DNA of 53,481 nt from an uncultured Microbacterium sp. (GCA_947503655.1 CANNEP010000010.1:1-53481), one strand, 5' to 3'; numbered from the stretch's first letter, positions 24,047-33,734 are shown. Notes: generated by a model from the sequence alone, not told the origin. Numbers and translations: made by a program.

Positions 24047-25082
24047 ACACGCCAGTGATGAGACGCAGGGTCTGCTCGCGGCCGAATGACGTCGCGCGAT
24101 CTTCTGCGTCGTAGGCGCCGGCAACCGGAACCACCATGACTTCGTCGACGCCGTGCTGCGCGGCGAATGCCGCAAGCTCCGTACGCACCGTCTCACCGGT
24201 TCCGATCATCCAGCGGCTCCGCACGCCCTCCATGGCTTCGCGCTCGCGGTCGCTCACGGTTTCGAGTGCCGCCTGCGCCTCTTCAACTGTTTCGAGCGCG
24301 GTGAGGGGCTGGTTGAGGCGCAGCTTCGCGAACATCCGCATTTGCGGGAGCGCACGCGCCTGGGCTTCGTCAAGCGTGGGAGCGGCGACCACGTTCGTGG
24401 TGAGGAAGGTGCGCGGGGCGTCGAGCACGGCCGACGGCTGAAACTGCGTGCGGTAGAGGTCGAGCGCACGCTCGAGACCCTGGCCGGAGAAGTGATTGGC
24501 GAAGACATACGGCAAGCCAAACTGCGCGGCCAGCATCGCGGAGTAGTCACTGGAACCCAGAAGCCAGATCTCGGGGGAGCTCGCGGCGCTGGGCGTTGCG
24601 TGCACGGCATACTCTCCGCCGCTCGTGAACCGCATCGTCGCGCCTTCGGGGCTCATGATCGCGGCGATATCAGCCACGTGCTGCGGGAAGCGGTCGACAT
24701 CGCTCGTCGCGCCCGACTGGCGCAGCAGGTGGGTGACGACGGGGTCGCTGCCCGGCGCTCGGCCGATACCGAGGTCGATGCGCCCCGGTGCCATGGCCTC
24801 CAGCGTCGCGAACTGTTCGGCGACGATGAGTGGTGCGTGGTTCGGGAGCATGACGCCACCGGAGCCCACACGAATGCGCTGCGTGCGTGACGCTGCCGCC
24901 GCGATCAATACCGCCGGTGACGTCGAAGCAACGGCCGGCATGTTGTGGTGCTCAGCGAACCAATAGCGCGCGTAGCCCAGCTCATCAGCGAGCGTGGCGA
25001 GCGCCATCGAAGCGGCCACCGCCTGTGCGGAGGTTTGCCCGGTGCGAACGGAAACAAGATCGAGAACTGAGTAGGTAACCAT
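24045..25082 (-). CDS. LLM-class flavin-dependent monooxygenase (luciferase-like)
   Basis: 345 residues with a TIM-barrel bacterial-luciferase fold: SVLDLVSVRTGQTSAQA at the start, GYARYWFAEHHNMP (about 37-50), RIRVGSGGVMLPNHAPL (about 70-86), PGRIDLGIGRAPGSDP (about 95-110) and SPEIWLLGSS. These match the MsnO8/YhbW-like group. It would use reduced FMN and oxygen on an unidentified organic substrate. It is divergent from clpC with a 132-nt spacer. Confidence 0.9.
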   Translation of the reverse strand: MVTYSVLDLVSVRTGQTSAQAVAASMALATLADELGYARYWFAEHHNMPAVASTSPAVLIAAAASRTQRIRVGSGGVMLPNHAPLIVAEQFATLEAMAPGRIDLGIGRAPGSDPVVTHLLRQSGATSDVDRFPQHVADIAAIMSPEGATMRFTSGGEYAVHATPSAASSPEIWLLGSSDYSAMLAAQFGLPYVFANHFSGQGLERALDLYRTQFQPSAVLDAPRTFLTTNVVAAPTLDEAQARALPQMRMFAKLRLNQPLTALETVEEAQAALETVSDREREAMEGVRSRWMIGTGETVRTELAAFAAQHGVDEVMVVPVAGAYDAEDRATSFGREQTLRLITGV

Positions 25083-25124
25083 CGCTAGGAGTAACGCATT
25101 GTGATGGCCGAAGATTCCCGATCC

Positions 25125-25141
25125 GTTAGCCGACGGCGAAC
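25125..25141. promoter_or_regulatory. ClgR-like operator upstream of clpC
   Basis: GTTAGCCGACGGCGAAC is an imperfect dyad (GTTCGCC/GGCGAAC with one mismatch) 73 nt upstream of the clpC start. It resembles the GTTCGC-N5-GCGAAC-type box bound by ClgR, the activator of clp genes in actinobacteria. Confidence 0.55.
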
Positions 25142-25214
25142 ACCGGCAAAACGGTGTGCCGGAGTGGTTACCCTCGACATAAGGCGTATTCCGTTAACGC
25201 CCCGAGGAGTGAAC

Positions 25215-27746
25215 ATGTTCGAGAGATTCACCGACCGTGCCCGTCGTGTAGTTGTGCTCGCCCAAGAAGAGGCGAAGATGCTGAACCACAACTACATCGG
25301 CACCGAACACATCCTGCTCGGCCTGATCCACGAGGGAGAGGGCGTCGCAGCCAAGGCGCTGGAGTCGCTCGGCATCTCGCTCGACGCAGTCCGTGAGCAG
25401 GTACAAGACATTATTGGTCGCGGCCAGCAGCAGCCGACGGGTCACATCCCGTTCACGCCGCGCGCCAAGAAGGTGCTGGAGCTGTCGCTGCGCGAAGCGT
25501 TGCAGCTCGGCCACAACTACATTGGCACCGAGCACATTCTGCTCGGTCTCATCCGCGAGGGTGAGGGCGTTGCCGCTCAGGTTCTCGTCAAGCTCGGCGC
25601 AGACCTCAACAAGGTGCGCCAGCAGGTCATTCAGCTGCTCAGCGGCTACCAGGGCAAGGAGCCCGTTGGTGTTGCCGCTGGCAACGAGCAGGCGCAGTCG
25701 GCACCGCAGGGTGGTTCCGCTGTTCTTGACCAGTTCGGTCGCAACTTGACGCAGGCCGCGCGCGACAACAAGCTCGACCCGGTCATCGGTCGCGAAAAAG
25801 AAATTGAGCGCGTGATGCAGATTCTGTCGCGCCGCTCGAAGAACAACCCCGTGCTGATCGGTGAGCCCGGCGTCGGTAAGACCGCCGTCGTTGAGGGGCT
25901 CGCTCAGGCCATCGTTAAGGGTGAAGTGCCCGAGACGCTGAAAGACAAGCAGGTTTACTCGCTCGACCTCGGTTCGCTCATCGCTGGTTCCCGCTACCGC
26001 GGTGACTTCGAAGAGCGCCTGAAGAAGGTCACGAAGGAGATCCGCACGCGCGGCGACATCATCGTCTTCATCGACGAGATTCACTCGCTCGTTGGTGCGG
26101 GTGCTGCCGAGGGCGCGATTGACGCTGCTTCGATTCTGAAGCCGCTGCTCGCTCGTGGTGAGCTCCAGACGATTGGTGCCACGACGCTCGACGAGTACCG
26201 CAAGCACTTCGAGAAGGATGCCGCTCTGGAGCGTCGCTTCCAGCCGATTCAGGTTGCTGAACCGTCGATCCCGCACGCCATCAACATTCTGAAGGGCCTG
26301 CGCGACCGCTACGAGGCACACCACAAGGTGCAGATCACGGACGGCGCAATCGTTGCCGCCGCGAACCTCGCTGACCGCTACGTTGCCGACCGCTTCCTGC
26401 CAGACAAGGCCATCGACCTGATCGACGAAGCTGGCGCTCGCCTGCGTCTGTCGATCCTGTCGTCGCCGCCGGAGCTGCGCGAATTTGACGAGAAGATCGC
26501 CAAGGTTCGTGAAGACAAAGAAAAGGCGAGCGAAGAGCAAGACTTCGAAAAGGCCGCCGCCCTGCGTGACGAGGAGAAGAGTCTGCTCGCTGAGCGTCTT
26601 CGCCTCGAGAAGCAGTGGCGTTCGGGTGACGTCGCGACGCACGCCGTTGTTGACGAGGGCCTGATCGCTGAGGTTCTCGCTCAGGCGACCGGCATTCCGG
26701 TGTTCAAGCTCACCGAAGAAGAGTCCTCGCGTCTCGTCTTCATGGAGAAGGCACTGCACCAGCGCGTCATTGGTCAGGACGAAGCAATCGCGGCACTGTC
26801 GCGCACGATTCGTCGCCAACGCGCGGGTCTGAAAGACCCGAAGCGCCCGAGCGGCTCGTTCATCTTCGCCGGCCCGACCGGTGTTGGTAAGACCGAGCTC
26901 GCGAAGGCTCTGGCAGAGTTCTTGTTCGACGACGAAGGTGCCCTGATTTCGCTCGACATGAGTGAGTTCAGCGAGAAGCACACCGTTTCGCGTCTGTTCG
27001 GTGCCCCTCCCGGATTCGTCGGATTCGAAGAGGGTGGCCAGCTGACCGAAAAGGTTCGCCGCAAGCCGTTCTCCGTTGTGCTGTTCGACGAGATCGAGAA
27101 GGCGCACCCCGACATCTTCAACTCGCTTTTGCAGATTCTGGAAGAGGGCCGTCTGACCGACGGCCAGGGCCGTGTCATCGACTTCAAGAACACCGTCATC
27201 ATCATGACCACGAACCTCGGTTCGCAGGCCATCGCCGGTGCACCCGTGGGCTTCCAGATCGAGGGCAACTCGCAGACGACGTACGAGCGTATGAAGGGCA
27301 AGGTCGACGAAGAGCTCAAGCGCAACTTCAAGCCCGAGTTCCTCAACCGAGTTGACGACGTCATCGTCTTCCCGCAGCTGTCGAAGGAAGAACTGCGTCA
27401 GATCGTTGACCTGTTCACGAAGCGCCTCAGCGAGCGTCTGATGGACCGTGACATGACGGTCGAGATGACGAACGCCGCCAAGGATCGCCTCATCGAGATC
27501 GGTTACGACCCGGCACTCGGTGCGCGTCCGCTTCGCCGCGCTATGCAGCGTGAGGTCGAAGACCAGCTCTCCGAGCGCATCCTGCACGGTCAGCTGCACT
27601 CGGGCGACCACATCAAGGTTGATTTCGCAGACGGTGCGTTCGCCTTCGAAACTGGCCCGCGTGGCGAGCACGTGGCACTGGCTGCCAGTGCCACGCCTGC
27701 GATCGCGGCAACGCCCGACATCATCGCTGGCGGTGACGTCGCTTAA
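25215..27746 (+). CDS. clpC: ATP-dependent Clp protease ATP-binding subunit ClpC
   Basis: 843 residues from ATG 25215, with a GAGGAG ribosome-binding site and the family start [20 protein letters not shown]. Two Clp-N repeats (about 5-145) precede AAA-1 with GEPGVGKTA (about 215) and the Walker B FIDEIH. A UvrB/UvrC-like middle segment (about 420-460, [16 protein letters not shown]) separates it from AAA-2 with GPTGVGKTE (about 553) and the ClpP-docking region. It unfolds substrates for ClpP1P2 and, in actinobacteria, handles Pup-independent regulated proteolysis. A monocistronic gene with terminator at 27759-27790 and a ClgR-like box upstream. A long minus-strand open frame over it is a codon-bias shadow. 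Confidence 0.98.
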   Translation: MFERFTDRARRVVVLAQEEAKMLNHNYIGTEHILLGLIHEGEGVAAKALESLGISLDAVREQVQDIIGRGQQQPTGHIPFTPRAKKVLELSLREALQLGHNYIGTEHILLGLIREGEGVAAQVLVKLGADLNKVRQQVIQLLSGYQGKEPVGVAAGNEQAQSAPQGGSAVLDQFGRNLTQAARDNKLDPVIGREKEIERVMQILSRRSKNNPVLIGEPGVGKTAVVEGLAQAIVKGEVPETLKDKQVYSLDLGSLIAGSRYRGDFEERLKKVTKEIRTRGDIIVFIDEIHSLVGAGAAEGAIDAASILKPLLARGELQTIGATTLDEYRKHFEKDAALERRFQPIQVAEPSIPHAINILKGLRDRYEAHHKVQITDGAIVAAANLADRYVADRFLPDKAIDLIDEAGARLRLSILSSPPELREFDEKIAKVREDKEKASEEQDFEKAAALRDEEKSLLAERLRLEKQWRSGDVATHAVVDEGLIAEVLAQATGIPVFKLTEEESSRLVFMEKALHQRVIGQDEAIAALSRTIRRQRAGLKDPKRPSGSFIFAGPTGVGKTELAKALAEFLFDDEGALISLDMSEFSEKHTVSRLFGAPPGFVGFEEGGQLTEKVRRKPFSVVLFDEIEKAHPDIFNSLLQILEEGRLTDGQGRVIDFKNTVIIMTTNLGSQAIAGAPVGFQIEGNSQTTYERMKGKVDEELKRNFKPEFLNRVDDVIVFPQLSKEELRQIVDLFTKRLSERLMDRDMTVEMTNAAKDRLIEIGYDPALGARPLRRAMQREVEDQLSERILHGQLHSGDHIKVDFADGAFAFETGPRGEHVALAASATPAIAATPDIIAGGDVA

Positions 27747-27758
27747 CGCGAAATTCAT

Positions 27759-27790
27759 AGAACGGGCTCGACTCCGGTCGGGCCCGTTCT
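27759..27790 (+). terminator. Terminator after clpC
   Basis: AGAACGGGC (27759-27767) pairs with GCCCGTTCT (27782-27790), with a 14-nt loop and a short T-containing tail. Confidence 0.65.
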
Positions 27791-27813
27791 GCGTTTACAC
27801 GGCGCGGAGGTTC

Positions 27814-27819
27814 TAAACT
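27814..27819 (+). promoter_or_regulatory. -10 element TAAACT, leaderless-type promoter
   Basis: TAAACT ends 6 nt before GTG 27826. Confidence 0.5.
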
Positions 27820-27825
27820 TGAGCC

Positions 27826-28329
27826 GTGACTGAAATCATCGTCCGGCCCGCGCGCACCGCTGATGTGAAGGGCATTCGCGACCTTCTCGAGCCGATGGTG
27901 GAGCAGCGCGTTCTGCTCGGCAAAGAGCTTGTCGCCCTGTACGAATCGGTGCAGGAGTTCATGATCGCTGAGGTCGACGGTGAGCTCATCGGTTGCGGTG
28001 CTCTTCACGTGATGTGGAAGAGCCTCGGTGAGATTCGCACCCTAATGGTGCACGCGGACTGGGCCCGCCGCGGTATCGGCGGCCTCCTTGTCGAGTCCCT
28101 CGAGGTTAAGGCACGTGATCTCGGGCTCAAGCGCCTCTTTTGTCTCACCTTTGAAGTTCCGTTCTTCACGCGTCACGGCTTTGAGTCCATCGGCGAAAAG
28201 CAGGTCGTGAGCGACGACGTCTATGCCCAGCTGTTGCGCAGCCCCGACGCCGGTGTTGCCGAGTTCTTGGAACTCGCGCACGTGAAGCCCAACACACTGG
28301 GCAACACGCGCATGCTCAAGGCCCTCTAG
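27826..28329 (+). CDS. argA: Amino-acid N-acetyltransferase (short N-acetylglutamate synthase)
   Basis: 167 residues, GTG start. It is a single GNAT domain: IIVRPARTADVKGIRDLLEP at the N-terminus, IGCGALHVMWKSLGEIRTLM, the acetyl-CoA loop ARRGIGGLLV (about 82-91) and LCLTFEVPFFTRHGF-like C-terminal strands. The sequence strongly resembles the short actinobacterial N-acetylglutamate synthase (Rv2747-type), which starts arginine biosynthesis without an amino-acid kinase domain. No arg cluster adjoins it. Confidence 0.88.
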   Translation: MTEIIVRPARTADVKGIRDLLEPMVEQRVLLGKELVALYESVQEFMIAEVDGELIGCGALHVMWKSLGEIRTLMVHADWARRGIGGLLVESLEVKARDLGLKRLFCLTFEVPFFTRHGFESIGEKQVVSDDVYAQLLRSPDAGVAEFLELAHVKPNTLGNTRMLKAL

Positions 28330-28411
28330 TCGCAGCTTTAAGGGCTCACGCGCGAACATGAGAGTTGCGCGGCGATCCGCGTGCTGATGCGGCTTCTCGT
28401 AGGCCAGGTCG

Positions 28412-28417
28412 TACGCT
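28412..28417 (+). promoter_or_regulatory. -10 element TACGCT, leaderless-type promoter
   Basis: TACGCT ends 7 nt before ATG 28425. Confidence 0.45.
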
Positions 28418-28424
28418 TTTACTG

Positions 28425-29132
28425 ATGTCCACTCCACACTCACGCCGTCATTCGCCCGCGGTTTACCGTCGCCGGCGCTTCGTCGTGTTCGGCGGCCTGC
28501 TGGTCGTGATTCTCGGGATCGCGTTGCTGATCTGGCAGCCATGGAGTTCGGCGACACCGGCGCCCCAGCAGTCGGGCAGTTCGTCACCCAGCACGTCGCC
28601 ATCGGCGACGGCAGCGGCAGACGGAACCACGGGTTCCGAATCTCCGAGCGCTGAGGCTTCGGGGCAGGCCACTCCCGACGTTCCGGTCGAGGAGTTGCCG
28701 ACCGAGGCGCCCGAAGCCGAGATCGTCGCGTGCGGGCCGCAGGACGTGCGCGTTGACGCATCAACCGACAAGACCACGTACGGTGCCGACGAGTTGCCGA
28801 AGTTGACGTTGTCGCTAACTAACCAGACGAATCGTGACTGCACGATCGATGTGGGTACCGCGGTGCAGGCATTCACGATCACGAGCGGCAACGACGTGTG
28901 GTGGCGTTCGACGGACTGCCAGGCAAACCCGACGACGCAGATTGTGACGCTCGCGGCTGGGCAGACGGCGTCGAGCCAGACACCGCTGGTGTGGGACCGC
29001 ACCCGCTCCTCCGTATCGACGTGCGCCGACGAGACGCGCCCGCGCGCGGGTGGCGGCGGCGCCTCGTACCACCTCACGGTGACGATCGCCTCGTTTGAAT
29101 CCCAGGGCAGCGCCCAATTCATGCTCTACTGA
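28425..29132 (+). CDS. Membrane-anchored extracytoplasmic protein of unknown function
   Basis: 235 residues from ATG 28425. A basic N-terminus (RRHSPAVYRRRR) and a single membrane helix at about 18-38 are followed by a Ser/Thr/Pro/Ala-rich linker (about 40-95) and a beta-rich C-terminal domain of about 140 residues. That domain has three or four cysteines (ACGPQDV, RDCTID, STDCQAN, STCADE), suited to disulfides, and an Ig-like pattern resembling BsuPI/DUF4232-type domains. The layout suggests a wall-spanning anchored protein. No catalytic motif is seen. It is preceded and followed by unrelated single genes. Confidence 0.7.
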   Translation: MSTPHSRRHSPAVYRRRRFVVFGGLLVVILGIALLIWQPWSSATPAPQQSGSSSPSTSPSATAAADGTTGSESPSAEASGQATPDVPVEELPTEAPEAEIVACGPQDVRVDASTDKTTYGADELPKLTLSLTNQTNRDCTIDVGTAVQAFTITSGNDVWWRSTDCQANPTTQIVTLAAGQTASSQTPLVWDRTRSSVSTCADETRPRAGGGGASYHLTVTIASFESQGSAQFMLY

Positions 29133-29482
29133 GTGCGAACTTTCGCTGACGCGTATTTCTGGCCTCTGTACGCAGGAAGGTGCCTGTGCGCCTTTTCCTG
29201 CGGCGACAACATGCGAAAGAATTGAAAAACTTCAGTACGTGGATGCTGTTTTGTCCTATGCAGACCCCGGCGGAGAGCGATAGTCTAAGGCTGGCTCCCG
29301 ACGTATCGCAGACACGGTGAGCTGCCTCTAGCAGAGTCGTCACGAGCGATCCCCCAACTCTCGTGACGATATCCCGGTCTCCGGGTGAGCCATGGCCCCT
29401 TCTGAATGTTTATCCCCCGTGAACATTTTGAGGGGGCCGCCCCTTTTCTCCCGGTGTGACGTGTGGTCGGTACGCTGGAGGT
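29133..29482. other. 350-nt intergenic region with an inverted repeat
   Basis: No gene is supported. It contains TCGTCACGAG (29337-29346) and CTCGTGACGA (29360-29369), a perfect 10-bp inverted repeat with a 13-nt centre, and a GGGGGCC/GCCCC stem followed by TTTT near 29428-29447 that could terminate a short transcript. This is room for an unrecognised small RNA. Confidence 0.4.
29471..29476 (+). promoter_or_regulatory. -10 element TACGCT upstream of the SseB-like gene
   Basis: TACGCT ends 6 nt before ATG 29483. The spacer itself is GGAGGT, so either a leaderless start or a ribosome-binding site on a longer transcript could be used. Confidence 0.4.
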
Positions 29483-29878
29483 ATGGCATCGTCGCGTTCG
29501 AACCGTAAGAAAGAGTTCCGCTCAGAGGCTCTTGCGCAGGCTCTCGAGAAGCAAGACATGGCGGCCGTCGCGCTCGCGCTGCGCAATGGCAATACCGTGT
29601 TGCCGCTCATGAAGCCGGCGTCGAAAGATAACCCGCTCGACCGCGGCGACGTGTGGACCTACCGCGATGCCGAGGGCAACGTTGCGCTACTCATCTTCAG
29701 CGATGCGAAGAACAAGCCCGCAAACCTGCCGCCCGGCGTCGCGCTGTACTCACCGCTGTGGCTCAAAGACTTCTTGACGCGCCACGAGGGCGTCATCACG
29801 ACGGTGTTTTTTGACATCGCCGGCCCGCACCCGATGCAGGCCGACCCGGCCGACATTCTCGCGGCACTCGCGATCTAA
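29483..29878 (+). CDS. SseB-family protein
   Basis: 131 residues from ATG 29483. After a basic N-terminus (SSRSNRKKEFRSEAL), the domain has the SseB N-terminal pattern: LALRNGNTVLPL, VALLIFSDAKNKPANLPPGV (a self-contained beta-alpha unit), and the C-terminal GPHPMQ block. SseB-like proteins are small cytoplasmic proteins of uncertain role, often enhancing sulfur-transfer or found with secretion genes. It is convergent with radA, with 52 nt between stops. Confidence 0.75.
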   Translation: MASSRSNRKKEFRSEALAQALEKQDMAAVALALRNGNTVLPLMKPASKDNPLDRGDVWTYRDAEGNVALLIFSDAKNKPANLPPGVALYSPLWLKDFLTRHEGVITTVFFDIAGPHPMQADPADILAALAI

Positions 29879-29930
29879 GCCGAGAGATCGTGCGTCGGCG
29901 GGCCCGCGCACCCGCTTGAACTGCGCTCCG

Positions 29931-31295
29931 CTAGAACTGCGGGGCCTGGGGTTGGGTTGCGCGGTAGCGGGAGCGGAGCTCAGCCAACGCGTCGCGCAGG
30001 GTCTTCAGTCGGTCGTCGATCAGGGTGTCGTAGCCGAGACGCTTACCCTCGGCGCGGCGCTGGGCGACCTGCGTGACCGGACGAATCTCTCCGGCCAGAC
30101 TCAGTTCGCCGATGGCCGCAAGGTCAGACGGGATCGACGTGTTCAGCACCGACCCGGCCACTGCAATGGCGATCGCGAGGTCGGCCGCAGGCTCTGTGAA
30201 GCGCACCCCACCCACGGTCGAAACGTAAACATCGAAGCCCGACGTGCGAATGCCTGCACGGCGTTCGAGAACGGCCAACACCATCGCGACGCGAGCGGCA
30301 TCAACGCCGTGCACGATACGGCGAGGGGCCGGGCCGGTGGCCGCAACAGTGAGCGCCTGCACCTCAACCGGAAGCGCACGGCGACCCTCCAGCGCAATCG
30401 CCACACAGGTTCCGGGTTCGGGAAGCCCCCGTGACAAGAACAGCGACGACGGATCAGTCACTTCGACGATGCCCGCGCCGCTCATCTCGAAGCAGCCGAC
30501 ATCGTCGGTCGGGCCAAAGCGATTTTTCAGTGCACGAATGAAGCGCAGCGACGTTTGGCGATCACCTTCGAACTGGCAGACCACGTCGACCAGGTGCTCG
30601 AGCAGGCGAGGCCCGGCGACCTGCCCGTCTTTGGTCACATGGCCCACGATGATGATCGGCAGCCCGCGCTCCTTCGCAACGCGCACGAGCGTGGCCGCGA
30701 CTTCACGCACCTGGCTCGGGTGCCCGGCGGCGCCCTCAGACAGGGCAGAAGACACGGTCTGAATCGAGTCAATGATGACGAGCTCGGGGCTCACCTCATC
30801 GATGTGGCCCAGAATCGTGGCGAGGTCGGTTTCGCTCGCGAGGTACAGCTCGTCGTGCAGGGCCCCGGTGCGCTCTGCCCGCAAGCGCACCTGCGCCGGT
30901 GACTCCTCACCGCTCGCGTAAAGCACGCGTCGACCCGCACGTGCCGACTGGGCAGCAACCTCGAGCAGCAACGTGGACTTACCGACGCCCGGCTCGCCAG
31001 ACAGCAAGATGGCGGCACCCGGCACGATGCCGCCGCCCAGCACGCGGTCAAACTCGCTCACGCCACTCGTGCGGCGCGGCGACTCCGTTGTGTCGATTTG
31101 CGTGATGGGCTTGGCGGCGCGCTCGGCCGACGGCGCCAGCGCCGTGACCTTGGGCTTGGCGATACCCGCTTGCACGCCGAACTCGACGACGGTGCCCCAC
31201 TGCTGGCATTCGCCACAGCGGCCCGCCCATTTCATGGTCGTCCACCCGCACTCGGTGCATTTGAAGGAGACCTCGGTGGTTCGTCGACTTGCCAT
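29931..31295 (-). CDS. radA: DNA repair protein RadA
   Basis: 454 residues. The N-terminal C4 zinc finger uses Cys13, 16, 27 and 30 (CTECGW, then CGEC). The RecA-like ATPase has GEPGVGKST (about 99-107), the RadA-specific KNRFG motif (about 260) and a C-terminal Lon-like domain with GVDAARVAMVLAVLERR. It drives branch migration of recombination intermediates. A TAGCCT -10 element lies 6 nt upstream of ATG 31295. The last residues end ATQPQAPQF. Confidence 0.97.
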   Translation of the reverse strand: MASRRTTEVSFKCTECGWTTMKWAGRCGECQQWGTVVEFGVQAGIAKPKVTALAPSAERAAKPITQIDTTESPRRTSGVSEFDRVLGGGIVPGAAILLSGEPGVGKSTLLLEVAAQSARAGRRVLYASGEESPAQVRLRAERTGALHDELYLASETDLATILGHIDEVSPELVIIDSIQTVSSALSEGAAGHPSQVREVAATLVRVAKERGLPIIIVGHVTKDGQVAGPRLLEHLVDVVCQFEGDRQTSLRFIRALKNRFGPTDDVGCFEMSGAGIVEVTDPSSLFLSRGLPEPGTCVAIALEGRRALPVEVQALTVAATGPAPRRIVHGVDAARVAMVLAVLERRAGIRTSGFDVYVSTVGGVRFTEPAADLAIAIAVAGSVLNTSIPSDLAAIGELSLAGEIRPVTQVAQRRAEGKRLGYDTLIDDRLKTLRDALAELRSRYRATQPQAPQF

Positions 31296-31301
31296 GATTC
31301 C

Positions 31302-31307
31302 AGGCTA
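31302..31307 (-). promoter_or_regulatory. -10 element TAGCCT, leaderless-type promoter for radA
   Basis: Read on minus, TAGCCT is followed by 6 nt and then ATG 31295. Confidence 0.5.
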
Positions 31308-31410
31308 GGTGGTGCTTCCGACATTGCCGACACGAGGCAGAATCACGCCAATGTCAGTGATGTGTAATAGCGTCGAGCTATCTCGTCAGAGAACGTGCTC
31401 AAGGAGGAGT

Positions 31411-32481
31411 ATGACGTTCAGTGAAAGCGTGATGCGTGGCGCGATCCGTACGCTCGGAGTGTTGCCCGAGCCCATCCAGCGCCTCATCGCCGGTAAGCCT
31501 CGCATTATCGATGGCAACCAGTTGTTCACCGAAGTGCAGATGGCGTTGCGTGTGCTCAATGCGTTGCCGGGCAGCGCCTTTGAAGATCTCCCGCTACCGC
31601 AAGCGCGCGACCAGATCGACGCTGAAGCGCGCATCTTCGGAAGCGCCCCGGCCGTTGACGTGGTGCGTGACATCCTGATTCCCACGCGCAATGGTTCCGT
31701 GCCCGCGCGCATGTATCAGCACCGACCCACCGACGCTCTGCTCGGCGCCGTCACCTACTTTCACGGCGGCGGCTGGGTGGTGGGCAGCCTCGACTCCACC
31801 GACGCGGTGTGCCGTTTCATCGCCCACCACTTGCGGGTTGTTGTGATCTCGGTCGACTATCGGCTGGCTCCGGAACATCCGTACCCCGCTGCGGTAGAAG
31901 ATGCGATTGATGCGTATCGCTGGGTGCGTCAGCAGCCCGAGTGGGGTGAAGTCGTGGCCGTTGCAGGCGACAGTGCCGGTGGCAACCTGGCCGCCGTCGT
32001 CTCAAACCTCACGCGCGACGACAACCCGCCAGACGCCCAGCTGTTGTTCTTCCCGGTGACAGATCTCGCGACAGAGCACCCCAGCTACGCGAAGTTCGCC
32101 GAAGGGTATTTCCTCACGCGCAAGCAAATGCACTGGTATCGCGATCACTATGTTCCGAACCCTGACCAGCGCACCGACCCCGCAGTCTCACCCCTCTACG
32201 AAGACCTGGGTGATGGTTCCGGAATCGCGCCCGCCCACGTCGCCGTCGCCGGCTTCGATGTGCTCCGCGACGAGGGCATCGCGTATGCCAAGGCGCTGGA
32301 GAACGCTGGTGTGCCGGTGACGCTGCAGGTCGTTCCTGGTCACATTCACGCGTTCACGAATGCGACCGGCGTTGGTAAGACGGGCAAGAAAGCGCTGGGA
32401 GAGTCGGTCGAGGCTCTCGGTCATCTTCTGCAACAGGCGCGTCGTGAGCGGGCACAGACTGAGACAATGGAACCGCGCTGA
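31411..32481 (+). CDS. Alpha/beta hydrolase of the hormone-sensitive-lipase family
   Basis: 356 residues from ATG 31411, with a consensus AAGGAGG ribosome-binding site. Oxyanion motif HGGGW is at about 117-121, the nucleophile GDSAGG at about 186-191, then Asp in AGFDVLRDEG (about 285) and His in PGHIHAF (about 315), a complete HSL triad. A cap-forming helical N-terminus is present. It probably hydrolyses short-chain esters or xenobiotic esters in the cytoplasm. The next gene begins 37 nt downstream and may be co-transcribed. Confidence 0.93.
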   Translation: MTFSESVMRGAIRTLGVLPEPIQRLIAGKPRIIDGNQLFTEVQMALRVLNALPGSAFEDLPLPQARDQIDAEARIFGSAPAVDVVRDILIPTRNGSVPARMYQHRPTDALLGAVTYFHGGGWVVGSLDSTDAVCRFIAHHLRVVVISVDYRLAPEHPYPAAVEDAIDAYRWVRQQPEWGEVVAVAGDSAGGNLAAVVSNLTRDDNPPDAQLLFFPVTDLATEHPSYAKFAEGYFLTRKQMHWYRDHYVPNPDQRTDPAVSPLYEDLGDGSGIAPAHVAVAGFDVLRDEGIAYAKALENAGVPVTLQVVPGHIHAFTNATGVGKTGKKALGESVEALGHLLQQARRERAQTETMEPR

Positions 32482-32518
32482 ACAAGCGCTTTGTTTTCAG
32501 TAGTAGAAAGAGATCGCC

Positions 32519-33583
32519 ATGTCTCAGCCTCAGGGCGCCCTGCTCGTAGGCTCGGTCAACTACCCCGACGCCGAAACCACCTTCCGCACCGCGGCGACCG
32601 TTCTGGGTGGCCACCTGAAGCGCATTCCCGACGGTGAGGTCGGCAAGCGGTTCCACTGGATCATGTTCCAGCCCGACGTTCTCGGTCAGGCCGAGGGTAT
32701 CGAGCGCATCGGTGGCGAGCGAATCCCGATGCCGGCGGGCCTTGACGCCCGCCCGCTACGCATCGGCGACGGTGTCGACGCGGCCGCGATCGAACTGCCC
32801 GCGCTCGGTTACGCCACTGCCGCTGTCGAGTCGTACGCCGAGTTCGTGCGCCTGCGCGAGGAGGGCGTCATCGCCGATCGCGTGCGCTTTCAGGTGTCGC
32901 TGCCGACGCCGCTTGCCGTGATCAGCTCGTTCTTCTTCGGTGATGACCGCGTCGCCATTGACCCGGTCTACACCGCCGCGATCCTGCGCGAAGTTGAACA
33001 GATTGCTGCCGCGATTCCGGCTGAAGATCTGGCGATTCAGTGGGACGTTGCCAGCGAAATGGGCATCATCGAGAGTGCTTCGGGCTACGGCGCCACGATG
33101 CAGGCCTGGTGGCCCGGCGACCCGTTCGACGGCCTCGTCGAGCGCCTCGCCACGCTCATCGACGCGATTCCCGCGGGTGTTGAGGCGGGGCTCCACCTTT
33201 GCTACGGCGACGTTGGGGAGACCCACTTCGTCGAGCCGACTGACACCGGTCACCTCGTACGTTTCGCGAACGCGATCACCGCTGCCGCGCAGCGTGAGCT
33301 CACATGGGTGCACCTGCCGGTGCCGATCGAGCGCGACGACGCCGCCTACTTCGCACCGCTCGAAGGCCTCAAGCTCGGCGCTGACACTGAGCTCTACCTC
33401 GGTGTTGTGCACCGCCAGGATGGCGCCGACGGAACCACGCGTCGCATTGAAGCCGCAAAGCCGTTCGCCCCGGCTTTCGGCATTGCAACCGAGTGTGGCA
33501 TCGGCCGTGCGCCGGCCGATGAGACGGCGGGTCTGCTCGCTATTCACGCCGTGGTTGCCTCTCCTTGGGGTACCGACGCGTAA
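32519..33583 (+). CDS. Methionine-synthase (MetE) / UROD-superfamily-like protein
   Basis: 354 residues, about half the length of MetE, corresponding to a single TIM barrel. It starts GALLVGSVNYPD, with RIPDGEVGKR, a possible metal-binding Cys in GLHLCYGDVG (about 226) and a second in TECGIGR (about 320), the positions where MetE holds its zinc ligands. Short proteins of this type occur widely and may be corrinoid- or zinc-dependent methyltransferases. The substrate is not predictable. It has an AGAAAGAGA leader with weak ribosome-binding site and ends in a strong terminator at 33610-33655. Confidence 0.75.
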   Translation: MSQPQGALLVGSVNYPDAETTFRTAATVLGGHLKRIPDGEVGKRFHWIMFQPDVLGQAEGIERIGGERIPMPAGLDARPLRIGDGVDAAAIELPALGYATAAVESYAEFVRLREEGVIADRVRFQVSLPTPLAVISSFFFGDDRVAIDPVYTAAILREVEQIAAAIPAEDLAIQWDVASEMGIIESASGYGATMQAWWPGDPFDGLVERLATLIDAIPAGVEAGLHLCYGDVGETHFVEPTDTGHLVRFANAITAAAQRELTWVHLPVPIERDDAAYFAPLEGLKLGADTELYLGVVHRQDGADGTTRRIEAAKPFAPAFGIATECGIGRAPADETAGLLAIHAVVASPWGTDA

Positions 33584-33609
33584 CAATTTCTGAGATTTCG
33601 TCTCAACAG

Positions 33610-33657
33610 AACGCCCGGGCGTGGCGCGAAACGTTTCGCGTCGCATCCGGGCGTTTT
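33610..33657 (+). terminator. Terminator after the MetE-like gene
   Basis: Outer arms AACGCCCGG (33610-33618) and CCGGGCGTT (33647-33655) enclose a second stem, GCGAAACG/CGTTTCGC, and are followed by T residues. Confidence 0.8.
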
Positions 33658-33674
33658 CCAGTTCCTGCCAGTCA

Positions 33675-33688
33675 TGGTTCCGGAACCA
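33675..33688. repeat. Perfect 14-nt palindrome TGGTTCCGGAACCA
   Basis: It consists of two overlapping, opposed copies of the iterated octamer TGGTTCCG and sits between the upstream terminator and the iron operator. Confidence 0.8.
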
Positions 33689-33734
33689 CGTGGTGCTGAT
33701 TTCGTTACAAATCATCTGACGAAGTTTGCAACTC

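Noticed and set aside
25194..27758. 854-codon open frame on minus opposite clpC
   Set aside because: It mirrors clpC codon for codon, its translation is rich in Arg/Val/Leu without domain motifs, and clpC is unambiguous. It is a product of GC-rich third positions.
29133..29482. Known riboswitch or 6C RNA in the gap before the SseB-like gene
   Set aside because: Only short stems and a C run are visible. They do not match a consensus I can recall with confidence, so it was listed only as an intergenic region.
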